This document shows positions 18,274-26,405 of a DNA stretch of 64,000 bases, in pieces; the first letter of the stretch is position 1, and each line of letters begins with the position of its first letter. Origin of the DNA: Thiobacillus denitrificans ATCC 25259 (GTDB taxonomy: Bacteria; Pseudomonadota; Gammaproteobacteria; Burkholderiales; Thiobacillaceae); assembly GCF_000012745.1 (NCBI RefSeq), contig NC_007404.1:62001-126000 (forward strand), read 5' to 3'. The notes under the pieces are model-generated. The model made no database searches and was not told the DNA's origin. It worked only from the letters and a program-made list of their open reading frames with translations. Made by a program: the position numbers and the translations under genes.

Positions 18274-20142
18274 CGGCACACGATTCCCATCGACCGCCTG
18301 TGGTTTTTCTGCATTCGCACTCGCCGCGCCGCGAGCGGGCCTGGCGCTGACAGCGATCCGTGCCAGTTCGGCCGCCCCCGGGCCGCTCGCTTCGCGAGCG
18401 CTGCTGCGTTCGTGGCGCTTGCGTTTCTCGACCAGCGGCGGGCATTTGTGATCGTTATAGTAGGTAACCTGGCAGTCGAGACAGTGATGACACTCGTTGA
18501 CGACGATTTCGCCGGTCGGCCGGATCGCCTGCACCTCGCATTCGACCGCGCAGGCCTGGCAGGGCCGGCCGCATTCCTTGCGCCGGCGCAGCCATTCGAA
18601 GGAGTGGAAGCGGCCGGGAAAAACCAGCGACGCGCCGAGCGGGCAGACGTATTTGCAATAGAACTTGCGGTTGAAGGTCGAGAGTAGGAGCACCGCCACG
18701 GCGAAGGCGACGTAGCCCCACTCGCGCTGGAAACGGAAGTTGATCGCCGTCTTGAAGGGCTCGACCTCGGCCACCCGGATGGCGAGCCCCATCGACTGCA
18801 GCGACAGGGCGAACAAGACCAGCAGGATCACGAACTTGAGCGCGAGCATGCGCTCGTGGACGACGTGGGGGATTTCGAAAGACGGCAGTCTGAGCCGCCG
18901 CGCGAGGCGGAAGCTCAGTTCCTGCAGGGCGCCGAACGGACACAGCCAGCCGCAGTAGACGCCGCGTCCCCAGAGCAGCAGCGTGACCGCGACGAACGAC
19001 CAGAGGATGAACAGCATCGGGTCGATCAGGAAGGTATCCCAGCTGAACTGGTGGGTGATCGCCTGAACGAAGGTCAGGACGTTGATGATCGAGAGCTGGC
19101 CGAGCGCATACCAGCCGATGAAACCCAGCGTGTAGACGAGAAATCCCAGCCGCACCCAGCGCAATAGCGCGGGGCGGCGCGCGAGGTAGTCCTGGAACAG
19201 CAGGATGCACGTCAGGACGACGAGGCCGAGTCCGAGCAAGGCGATGTCGAGCTTGCGCTGCCGCCACACCGTCTGCCACATCGGCTCCTCGGCGAAGCTG
19301 GCTTCGGGCGGTGAGGGTGCGGCGAGACGCGGCGTCGCGGCCGGTGCGGCCTCGCGGGTCGCCGGCGGTGGTGCCGCCGCGGGGGCGACGGACGGGTTCG
19401 CCGCCGGCGCCTTGTCTACGGCGGCCGGCACACTCGGGCCGGGTGTCGACCGACTGGCGGGCGGCTCGCGGGAGCGCTGCGCTTCGGCCGGCACGGCAGC
19501 GGGTAAAGCCGCAGCGAGGGGAGCGGTAGCGGGTGGAATGGTCGGCGCCGCCTGCACGGCGATGCCGCGCGATTCTGCGACCCTGCGCACCGCGCGCGTG
19601 ATCGACGCATTGATGACCATGACCGAAATCGTCGCGCCCGAGATCGTGTCGACCGCCGCGTAGCCTTCCCGCGCGGCGCCGACGCTGATCCGGCCGTTCG
19701 TCGGCTTGCCGCGGTACTGGTCGACGAATCTGGCGAGGCGCGCCTCGCTGATGCCCGCGGCGAGGATCGGCTCCTCGTGGTGGACGATGCGCGCGCCGAC
19801 GATGCGTCCGCCGGTATCGATGCCGACCAGGACGTTGATCGGGCTGCCGGAATATGCGGGGATGGGCGCGATGTCGGCGGTGAGCAAGGCGTAGCCGACC
19901 AGCACGTTGTCGGCGTAGACCGCGCTTGCCGGCGGATCGCCCTCGGATTCGCCGAAGCGGTCGGCGTCCGGAAACAATGCCCGCACCTGCGGGTAGCGTG
20001 CGCTGAGGTCGGCCGCCGCATTCGGGATCGTGCCGAACAGCAGCATGAACGCGATCAGCAGCGACCAGACGGCGCCAGGGCGAAGCCGCGCGACCCGACT
20101 CGCCGGGCGCGAAGCTGCGCTTGCCAAATGCGGATACGACAT
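18265..20142 (-). CDS. nirI: NirI/NosR family membrane flavo-iron-sulfur protein
   Basis: The protein has 625 residues. A first membrane segment (about 24-44) leads to a periplasmic FMN-binding domain with the covalent flavin site SGAT at 168-171. A Pro/Ala-rich linker (about 195-290) follows, then about five membrane helices with CGWLCPFGA and CKYVCPLGA, and a cytoplasmic ferredoxin-like end with CGRPCQACAVEC and CHHCLDC. NosR is needed for nosZ expression and electron supply, and its relative NirI for nirS. Its position next to nirS and dnr favours NirI. It is divergent from dnr. Confidence 0.85.
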
Positions 20143-20223
20143 TGCCTGAACCTTCTGACCGGTGGTCGGGCGTGGGCCTGACCGATACCCCGGTCATGTT
20201 CCCGCCGGGCCTGTCGCACTGCC

Positions 20224-20237
20224 TTGATTTAAGTCAA
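20224..20237. promoter_or_regulatory. Dnr/FNR box in the nirI-dnr intergenic region
   Basis: TTGAT-TTAA-GTCAA matches the FNR/Dnr consensus. It lies 82 bases from the nirI start and 26 from the dnr start, so it could control both. A TATACT -10 candidate for dnr is at 20251-20256. The rest of the 120-base gap shows no other clear signal. Confidence 0.82.
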
Positions 20238-20262
20238 CCGGCCTTGACCGTATACTACACGC

Positions 20263-20940
20263 ATGAATCTGGACCCTGCGGATATTGAAGTCCTGAAGGA
20301 AGGCTATCTGTTGGCGGCCCTGTCGCCACCCGAGTTCGATCAGGTATTGGCCCACGCCAGCGTCCGCAAGCTCGCGCCGAACGAGTGCCTGTTCGACCAG
20401 GGCGACCCGTGCACGCATTTCTTTTTTGTCCTCTCCGGCATCGTCAAGCTCTGCCGCGTCGCGCCGAGCGGCGAGGAGAAGGTGATGGATCTCGTGCGGC
20501 CCGGCCATTACTTCGCCGAGGCCGTGATGTTCATGGGTGGCCGCTACCCGGTATACGCCCGCGCGCTCGACGGAACCCGGCTCGTGGCGCTCGACAACAG
20601 GCACTTTCTCGGCCTCCTCGGCAGCAACCGCGACCTCTGCATGCGGCTGCTTTCGACCATGAGCCAGCGCATCCACAGCCTGATCAACGAAATCGACCAC
20701 CTGACTTTGCACAGTGGTGCCCAGCGCGTGATCGGCTATCTGCTCGAGCAGCTGCCCGACGGCGATGCGCCCGGCAGCGTCCGGCTCAGGGTGCCCAAGC
20801 ACGTCATTGCGTCGCGGCTCGGCATCCAGCCCGAGACCTTGTCGCGGGTTCTGGCCAAGCTGCGGACCGGGCATCTGATCGACGTCCACGACGACATGAT
20901 CGTCCTCAACGACGTCGAAGCGCTGCGGCGTTTGAGCTGA
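20263..20940 (+). CDS. dnr: Dnr-type CRP/FNR regulator, NO-responsive
   Basis: The protein has 225 residues. It has a cyclic-nucleotide-like sensor domain (GDPCTHFFFVLSGIVKLCRV, FAEAVMFMGG), a long dimer helix and a winged helix whose recognition helix is IQPETLSRVLAKL; the E and SR fit binding to TTGAT. It lacks the N-terminal Cys cluster of FNR, as in Dnr/NnrR proteins, which sense NO through heme. It lies divergent from nirI with a Dnr box between them, so it probably controls the nir cluster and itself. No Shine-Dalgarno sequence precedes the ATG. Confidence 0.88.
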   Translation: MNLDPADIEVLKEGYLLAALSPPEFDQVLAHASVRKLAPNECLFDQGDPCTHFFFVLSGIVKLCRVAPSGEEKVMDLVRPGHYFAEAVMFMGGRYPVYARALDGTRLVALDNRHFLGLLGSNRDLCMRLLSTMSQRIHSLINEIDHLTLHSGAQRVIGYLLEQLPDGDAPGSVRLRVPKHVIASRLGIQPETLSRVLAKLRTGHLIDVHDDMIVLNDVEALRRLS

Positions 20941-21012
20941 ACGGCGGCCTAAGCCGCACGCCGTCTATCGGGGCGGCTGTCTCTCCCACGCCAGCGCCGT
21001 TGCGCCGACGCC

Positions 21013-21366
21013 CTACGCTTCGGCTTCGCGCACCAGCGTTTCGAGCAGTGCGATCAGCGTCGCGGCGGGCGTCTCGCTGTGCGGCAGGTGGCGGACGATG
21101 CGGTCGTTGGCCGAGCCTGCGGCGGGATCGATCAGCGCGGGGCCGGTCACCACAATGCGTTTGAGTTTGTGCAACTGCGCGAGCACTTCGGCGTCGAGTG
21201 CGCAGGCGTGGGTGATCGCCGTCGTCGCCCAGAACAGCCGCGGCACGAGATCGGCCGGCTCGGTGGCCGGATACTCGCTCCAGTTGTGATCGAAGTCGGG
21301 GATGGGCAGGTCGTCCGCAACGAAGGCGGCGCGATCGAGAAAGACGATCCGCTCCTTGCCCTTCAC
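21013..21366 (-). CDS. Stand-alone protein resembling the N-terminal domain of a D-2-hydroxyacid dehydrogenase
   Basis: The protein has 117 residues from GTG 21366, which overlaps the stop of the upstream dehydrogenase gene (GTGA). The N-terminus KERIVFLDRAAFVADDLPIP, then LVPRLFWATTAITH and LAQLHKLKRIVVTGPAL, resemble the start of glycerate/hydroxyacid dehydrogenases. The NAD-binding domain that would follow is absent, and the end (ETPAATLIALLETLVREAEA) is helical and ordinary. It may be a remnant or a small stand-alone protein. Intact coupling argues that it is translated. Confidence 0.6.
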   Translation of the reverse strand: MKGKERIVFLDRAAFVADDLPIPDFDHNWSEYPATEPADLVPRLFWATTAITHACALDAEVLAQLHKLKRIVVTGPALIDPAAGSANDRIVRHLPHSETPAATLIALLETLVREAEA

Positions 21367-22241
21367 CTGGAGTCGGCGGTCAGCCGTTCGAGCGCCCGCA
21401 TGAGGGCCGAGGAATCGAGTTCGCTGTCACCGGCCCCCATCAATGCATTCATCTGCTGCGCGATCAGCGCGGCGCCCGGTAGCGGCGTCGCGGTCTCCTG
21501 TGCGTTGTCCATGACGATCGCCATGTCCTTGTGGTGCAGCTTCACCTTGAAGCCGGGCTTGTAGTTGGAGTCGAGCATGCGCTGGCCGTGGACTTCGAGA
21601 ATGCGGCTGCCGGCGAAGCCGCCGAGCAGGGCTTCGCGCATCTTGACCGGGTCGACGCCGTTGCGGCGCGCGAGCAGGATCGCCTCGGCGACGCCCTCGA
21701 AGGTGAGGCCGACCACGATCTGGTTGCAGCACTTGACGACTTGACCGGCGCCGTGGCCGCCGACGTGCACGATGCTTTTGCCCAGCGTTTCGAACAGCGG
21801 ACGAATTTTTTCGAAGATCGGCGCCTCGCCGCCGACCATGATCGAGAGTGTGCCTTCGCGGGCGCCCGTTTCACCGCCTGAGACCGGTGCGTCCAGCATA
21901 TGGATGCCGCGCTCGGCCAGCGCGGCCGCGATGCGCCGCGTCGCTGCCGGCGATACCGTGCTCATGTCGATGACGGTGTGACCCGGGCGGGCGCCGTGAA
22001 CGATGCCGCGGTCGCCGAGGATGATCTGTTCGACGTCGGTGGTGTCGGAGACGACCGTGAAGGTGATGTCGGATTCGGCCGCGACCTCGGCGGGCGTGCC
22101 CTTGCCGAGCGCGCCCATCACGAGCATCGGTTCGATGCGGTCAAAGCGGCGCCCGTAGACGTACAGCTGGTGGCCGGCGCGCAACAGGTTCTCCGCCATC
22201 GGACGCCCCATGATGCCGCTGCCGATGAATCCGATTTTCAT
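21363..22241 (-). CDS. Beta-hydroxyacid dehydrogenase, likely 2-hydroxy-3-oxopropionate (tartronate semialdehyde) reductase
   Basis: The protein has 292 residues from ATG 22241. It shows the NAD(P) motif GFIGSGIMGRPMAENL, the substrate block DAPVSGGETGAREGTLSIM, the catalytic lysine in GAGQVVKCCNQ, and KDMAIVMDNA. This is the 3-hydroxyisobutyrate/tartronate semialdehyde reductase family (GlxR/GarR type), making D-glycerate from tartronate semialdehyde. Related reductases cannot be excluded. It sits between an AEC carrier and a small protein, each overlapping it by 4 bases, so the three form one transcription unit. The much longer open frame upstream is antisense to the carrier. Confidence 0.82.
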   Translation of the reverse strand: MKIGFIGSGIMGRPMAENLLRAGHQLYVYGRRFDRIEPMLVMGALGKGTPAEVAAESDITFTVVSDTTDVEQIILGDRGIVHGARPGHTVIDMSTVSPAATRRIAAALAERGIHMLDAPVSGGETGAREGTLSIMVGGEAPIFEKIRPLFETLGKSIVHVGGHGAGQVVKCCNQIVVGLTFEGVAEAILLARRNGVDPVKMREALLGGFAGSRILEVHGQRMLDSNYKPGFKVKLHHKDMAIVMDNAQETATPLPGAALIAQQMNALMGAGDSELDSSALMRALERLTADSR

Positions 22242-23194
22242 GATGCGAGCCCTTTCAACAGCCATAGCCAGGATGGCAGCGTAACCAATCCCGCCAGCGT
22301 TGACCAGCCCATGACAAGCCCGGCGAGACGCGCGTCGAGGCCGAACCGGTCGGCCAGCGCGATGACCATGACCATGGTCGGCATTGCGGCTTCTAGGACG
22401 CCGGCTTCGCCGGGTTCGCCGAGACTGCCGGGCCACGCGAGCGCGATGCCGAGCGCGATCAGCGGCATCAGGGCGAGCTTGATCGAGAGCGCGACCAGGA
22501 CCGCCTTGTGCGGGCGCAGATCGTGCCAGGGAATCGTGAGCCCCAGCACGAACAGCATCAACGGAATCGTCGGACTGCCGGCCCACCGCGCGGCTTCGAC
22601 CAGCGGTGCGAGCCCGGCGCCCGAGACGTTGAGCGCGACCCCGGCCGCGAACCCCCAGACCGGCGGCAGCCGGAGCCACATCCGCAGAAACGAGGCATGC
22701 TCGGTGTGCTTCCCGCAGCGGAACGCGATCCACACGCCGAGCGACCAGACCAGCGGCGTCGTCGCGAGCATGTCGGCGAAGAAGGGGTAGCGCGCGCCCG
22801 ACTCGCCGAACACGGTGGTCAGGAAGGGATAGCCGAAGAACAGGACGTTGCCGAAGCCCGCTGCGAGCATGACAGCGCCGCGCTGTGGATGCGAAAGACC
22901 GCGCCCCAGCGGCGTCGCGAAGAGCGCGAGGGCCGCGAGCGCGAGACCCGCGAGCGTCGCGCCGCCGAGGATGAGCGGCAGCTGCAGCAGCTCGAAGTCG
23001 ACGGTCGCCGAGGCCCCTGCGGCGAAGAACAGCATCGGCGCGAAGAAGTTGAGGACCAGCCGGTTGATTTCGCCGCGCAGGCCGACGATTGAGATGCCGC
23101 TCTGCCAGCGCGGCCAGATTCCGCCCGCGGCGATCAGCAAGGCGAGCGGAAGCAGGGTTTCAAGCAGCAGTCGCTGCGCGAGTTCGGGAGACAT
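22238..23194 (-). CDS. AEC family (auxin efflux carrier-like) transporter
   Basis: The protein has 318 residues with about ten membrane helices in the AEC pattern (LVLNFFAPMLFFAAGASATVDFELL, GFGNVLFFGYPFLTTVFGE, LIALGIALAWPG). Bacterial members move small carboxylates such as malate or malonate. Its stop overlaps the ATG of the tartronate semialdehyde reductase-like gene, which suggests that it carries a hydroxycarboxylate used by that enzyme. That substrate link is inference. Confidence 0.82.
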   Translation of the reverse strand: MSPELAQRLLLETLLPLALLIAAGGIWPRWQSGISIVGLRGEINRLVLNFFAPMLFFAAGASATVDFELLQLPLILGGATLAGLALAALALFATPLGRGLSHPQRGAVMLAAGFGNVLFFGYPFLTTVFGESGARYPFFADMLATTPLVWSLGVWIAFRCGKHTEHASFLRMWLRLPPVWGFAAGVALNVSGAGLAPLVEAARWAGSPTIPLMLFVLGLTIPWHDLRPHKAVLVALSIKLALMPLIALGIALAWPGSLGEPGEAGVLEAAMPTMVMVIALADRFGLDARLAGLVMGWSTLAGLVTLPSWLWLLKGLAS

Positions 23195-23294
23195 GCGGAA
23201 AGGAACGGGCCGGCGGAGCGCTCATGATAGCGGCGCGGCCCGCGCCGTGAGCGTCAGCCGCGAGGACTGGCGCCCAATCGCCGGTGCGAACGGC

Positions 23295-24260
23295 TCAGGT
23301 GCGTGACGCGGCGGAGTAGCGGTTGTCGGCGCTGCGCGACGTGCCCATCGATTCGAGCCAGGCCTTGATGCGGGCGGCGTCGCCCGCGCGGCGATTCGTC
23401 CCGGTGGCGTCGAGGAGCACGATGATGACGTCGCGCTCGGCGATCTGCGCCTGCATGACGAGGCAGTGCCCGGCCTCGTTGATGAAACCGGTTTTCGACA
23501 AACCGATCACCCAATCGTCCATCCGCGTCAGGCGGTTGGTGTTGTTGAAGGCGACCGGACGGTAGAGCACGCGAGCCTTCTTGCGCTTCTTCTTGACGAC
23601 CACGCGCTGGGTGCCAAGCGTGTAGTAGCCGGTCGTGCTGATATTGCGGATTTCCGAGAAGTTCTGATACGCGAAGTCGACGAGCTTCGCGAGATCCTGC
23701 GCGGTCGAACGGTTGCCGCTCGACAGGCCGGTCGGCTCGACATAGACGGTGTCGTGCATGCCGAGCGCACGCGCGGTGCGGTTCATCGTGCTGACGAAGC
23801 GGTCGATCCCGCCCGGGTAGCTGCGGCCGAGCGCATGCGCCGCGCGGTTGTCCGACGCGATCAGCGCGAGATGCAGCAACTGGCCGCGCGTGTAGCTCGA
23901 TCCGATCGCGAGCCGGGAGCCCGTGCCCTTGAGCGTGTCGCGGTCGGCGGAGGTGATCGTGATCCGTTCATCGAGCGGCTGGTCGGCATCGATGACCAGC
24001 ATCGCGGTCATGAGTTTGGTGATCGAGGCGATCGGCGTCTGCATCGTCGCGTTCTTCGCGAGCAGCGGTTGTCCGCTCGCCTGGTCGTACACGAGGACGG
24101 ACTGCGCGCTGAGCTCCGGCATCGGAGCGTAGTCGACGACGGGCTCGGCGTCCGGCTGCGCCTCCAGACGCTCGCTCCAGCGCAGCGACGCCTGCGGCTC
24201 GAGCGCGGCGGCGCCGGTATGGATGCACAACAGGATCAATCCGGAGACAAGGGCTTTCAT
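23295..24260 (-). CDS. pbpG: D-alanyl-D-alanine endopeptidase, PBP7 type
   Basis: The protein has 321 residues with a Sec signal (MKALVSGLILLCIHTGAAAL). It has the three penicillin-binding motifs: SITK (active Ser) in TPIASITKLMTAM, SDN in LIASDNRAAHALG, and KTG in GLSKTGFINEAG. It cuts D-Ala-mDAP crosslinks in the periplasm. The 100 bases upstream of its end and the 160-base gap to the next divergent gene hold no further gene. Confidence 0.9.
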   Translation of the reverse strand: MKALVSGLILLCIHTGAAALEPQASLRWSERLEAQPDAEPVVDYAPMPELSAQSVLVYDQASGQPLLAKNATMQTPIASITKLMTAMLVIDADQPLDERITITSADRDTLKGTGSRLAIGSSYTRGQLLHLALIASDNRAAHALGRSYPGGIDRFVSTMNRTARALGMHDTVYVEPTGLSSGNRSTAQDLAKLVDFAYQNFSEIRNISTTGYYTLGTQRVVVKKKRKKARVLYRPVAFNNTNRLTRMDDWVIGLSKTGFINEAGHCLVMQAQIAERDVIIVLLDATGTNRRAGDAARIKAWLESMGTSRSADNRYSAASRT

Positions 24261-24381
24261 GGGTGCGACTCGAGGACGACAGCAAAAATGTAACAGGAGC
24301 CAAGCACTACGGATAGCGTGGGCAAAACTTGAAACTGATTTCCGCGCTATCGACCCTGCCTGCGGATTTTAGGTTCCCACA

Positions 24382-24410
24382 TTGACGGTGTAGCAGGATT
24401 CGTTTTATAT
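24382..24410 (+). promoter_or_regulatory. Sigma70 promoter of the HDOD histidine kinase gene
   Basis: TTGACG at 24382-24387 and TTATAT at 24405-24410 are 17 bases apart. The predicted start (about 24417) is only about 3 bases from the ATG at 24420, so the message may be leaderless. Confidence 0.65.
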
Positions 24411-24419
24411 AGCAATCAG

Positions 24420-26381
24420 ATGGGGGACGATTCGAATAAATTACTGCAGAAGTCGCAGCTAACGACGCTGCCGTGCGCGCCTGGCATCGTTGCCGAGGCG
24501 CTCGGGCATCTGTCGAGCGGCGACGCGGCCGCGCTCGCGGCCTGTGTTCGCTTCGATCCTGTGTTGCTGCTCCGCCTGCGCGCGCTCCCCGAGTTGTTCG
24601 AGCCGCAGCACCAGGACCTGCTGCGCGGCGTGTTGCTTGCGGCGCCGGTCGCGGCCGGCGTCGCGCAAGGTCCATACGGCGCCGCCTGGCGCCAGTCGCT
24701 TGCGGTCGCGCATCTGGCGCGCGCGCTCGCCGGGCGCTGTGCCGGCGCGGATGCTGATGCCGCCTGGCTTGCGGGCGTCGCGCACAATCTTGCCGATTAC
24801 CCGGCCGCCGATGCCTGCTCCGCGGCGCAGGTCGCAGCCTGGGTCGACGACCCCGACGCCGCCCCCTGGCTCGCCGATGCCCTGCGTTACCACGCCGAGC
24901 CGCTGGCCCGCGGGCGGGCGGCCCATCCGTTGCTGCGCGTCGTCCAGCTTGCCTTCCAGCTGGTCACCCGCCCGGACGCGCTTGACAGTGTCGATGTGCG
25001 CGCTGCCCTCGCTGCGCTGCCGCTGGGCGCCGCCGAAGGGGGGCAATTGCTCGCCGATGCGCGGCTGCAGGCAGGCCAGCACGCCGAGCGCTTTGGCCTC
25101 GCCGGGACGCAGGACCCGCCGTCAGGCGAGGCGCTCGAACGCCTCGCCCGGCTTTACGCGGCGCAAGCCGCGCACGCGGCGCTGCATGAATACTTTCGCG
25201 AGGCGCGCGACGCTGCGCAGGTGTTCGCCCACTGCAGCCACGCGTTCGGCGCCTTGTTCGGCATCGAGCGGGCAGCCGTTTTCGCGGTCGCTGAAGGCGC
25301 TGTCTTGCGTCCGGCGGCGCTGCTGCCCGCGCCGGCAGCGCTCGACGCGCTCGCCGTTCCGGTCGACGACGGGCATTCGACGCTGTCGCGTGCGATCGCG
25401 GGGCAGGCGCCCCAATCCTTCGAAGGCGGCGACGCGGCGGCGCTGGTCGACGTGCAGATCGCGCGCGTGCTGGGGGTTTCGAGTTTCGTTTGCCAGCCGC
25501 TCGTTTTGCCCGACGGGCGCAGCGCGGTGCTGCTCGCCGGCGATCCGGTTCCCGGGATCGCCGGCGCGCCGCTCTGGCGCTTCCTGCTCGCGGAACTCGC
25601 GACGGCGCTGCAGCCGGTGAGTGTCGCGTTGGCGGCCGGCGCGATCGTGCCCGAGCCGGCGGCGGACGCCATCTCCCGCGACCGCGTGCGGCGTGCGATC
25701 CATGAGGTGGCGAACCCGCTGACGATCATGCGCAACTACGTCAACCTGCTGTCCGACCGTCTCGGGGCGGATTCGTCGGTGCAGCGCGACCTCGGCATCA
25801 TCGGGGACGAGATCGAGCGCGTGGCGCGCATCGTTCGGGGCATCACGCTCGCCGAGGAACATCCTGTGCCGAGCGCGCCGCTCGAAGCGGTGTCGGTCAA
25901 CAGCGTCGTGTCCGAACTCGTGCGCATGGCGCTCGGCACACTCTTCACACCGAACAAGGTCAACGTGCAGATCGATCTTAATCCCAACCTGCCGCCGCTG
26001 CCGCTGCAGAAGGATCTGCTGAAGCAGGTCCTGTTCAACCTCGCGAAGAACGCGGTCGAAGCGATGCAGGCCGGCGGACAACTGAAATTCACGACCCGGC
26101 TCGCCCGCGCCAACGAGCAGTCCGTCATCGAGATCGAGGTCGCCGACACCGGCCCGGGTTTGCCGGCCGCCGTGGCGGCGCGTCTGTTCGAGCCCGTCGT
26201 CAGCGAAAAGGGCGGCGACCATGCCGGCCTCGGTCTGGCGATCAGCCGCAATCTGGTCGAACGCATGAACGGGCAGCTCAGCTGCACCAGTACGCCGCAA
26301 GGCAGCCATTTTCTGATCCGCCTGCCTGCGCTGCAAGGCGGTCAGGTGCCCCTCACGACAACACGCTACGGGTCGATGTAA
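24420..26381 (+). CDS. Sensor histidine kinase with HDOD-like N-terminus and GAF-like domain
   Basis: The protein has 653 residues. Residues about 10-210 look like an HDOD module (TLPCAPGIVAEALGHL, WLAGVAHNLADYP), about 255-400 like a GAF domain. The kinase core has phosphoacceptor H428 in IHEVANPLTIMRNYVNLL, N box NLAKNAVEAM, DTGPGLP and GLGLAISRNLVERM. No membrane helix is visible, so it is cytoplasmic. Its partner is surely the next gene, whose start lies 24 bases downstream and encodes a REC-PAS-GGDEF-EAL protein. The signal is unknown. No ribosome site precedes the ATG. Confidence 0.82.
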   Translation: MGDDSNKLLQKSQLTTLPCAPGIVAEALGHLSSGDAAALAACVRFDPVLLLRLRALPELFEPQHQDLLRGVLLAAPVAAGVAQGPYGAAWRQSLAVAHLARALAGRCAGADADAAWLAGVAHNLADYPAADACSAAQVAAWVDDPDAAPWLADALRYHAEPLARGRAAHPLLRVVQLAFQLVTRPDALDSVDVRAALAALPLGAAEGGQLLADARLQAGQHAERFGLAGTQDPPSGEALERLARLYAAQAAHAALHEYFREARDAAQVFAHCSHAFGALFGIERAAVFAVAEGAVLRPAALLPAPAALDALAVPVDDGHSTLSRAIAGQAPQSFEGGDAAALVDVQIARVLGVSSFVCQPLVLPDGRSAVLLAGDPVPGIAGAPLWRFLLAELATALQPVSVALAAGAIVPEPAADAISRDRVRRAIHEVANPLTIMRNYVNLLSDRLGADSSVQRDLGIIGDEIERVARIVRGITLAEEHPVPSAPLEAVSVNSVVSELVRMALGTLFTPNKVNVQIDLNPNLPPLPLQKDLLKQVLFNLAKNAVEAMQAGGQLKFTTRLARANEQSVIEIEVADTGPGLPAAVAARLFEPVVSEKGGDHAGLGLAISRNLVERMNGQLSCTSTPQGSHFLIRLPALQGGQVPLTTTRYGSM

Positions 26382-26405
26382 CCCGTGCACAAGGAGAACG
26401 CCCCC

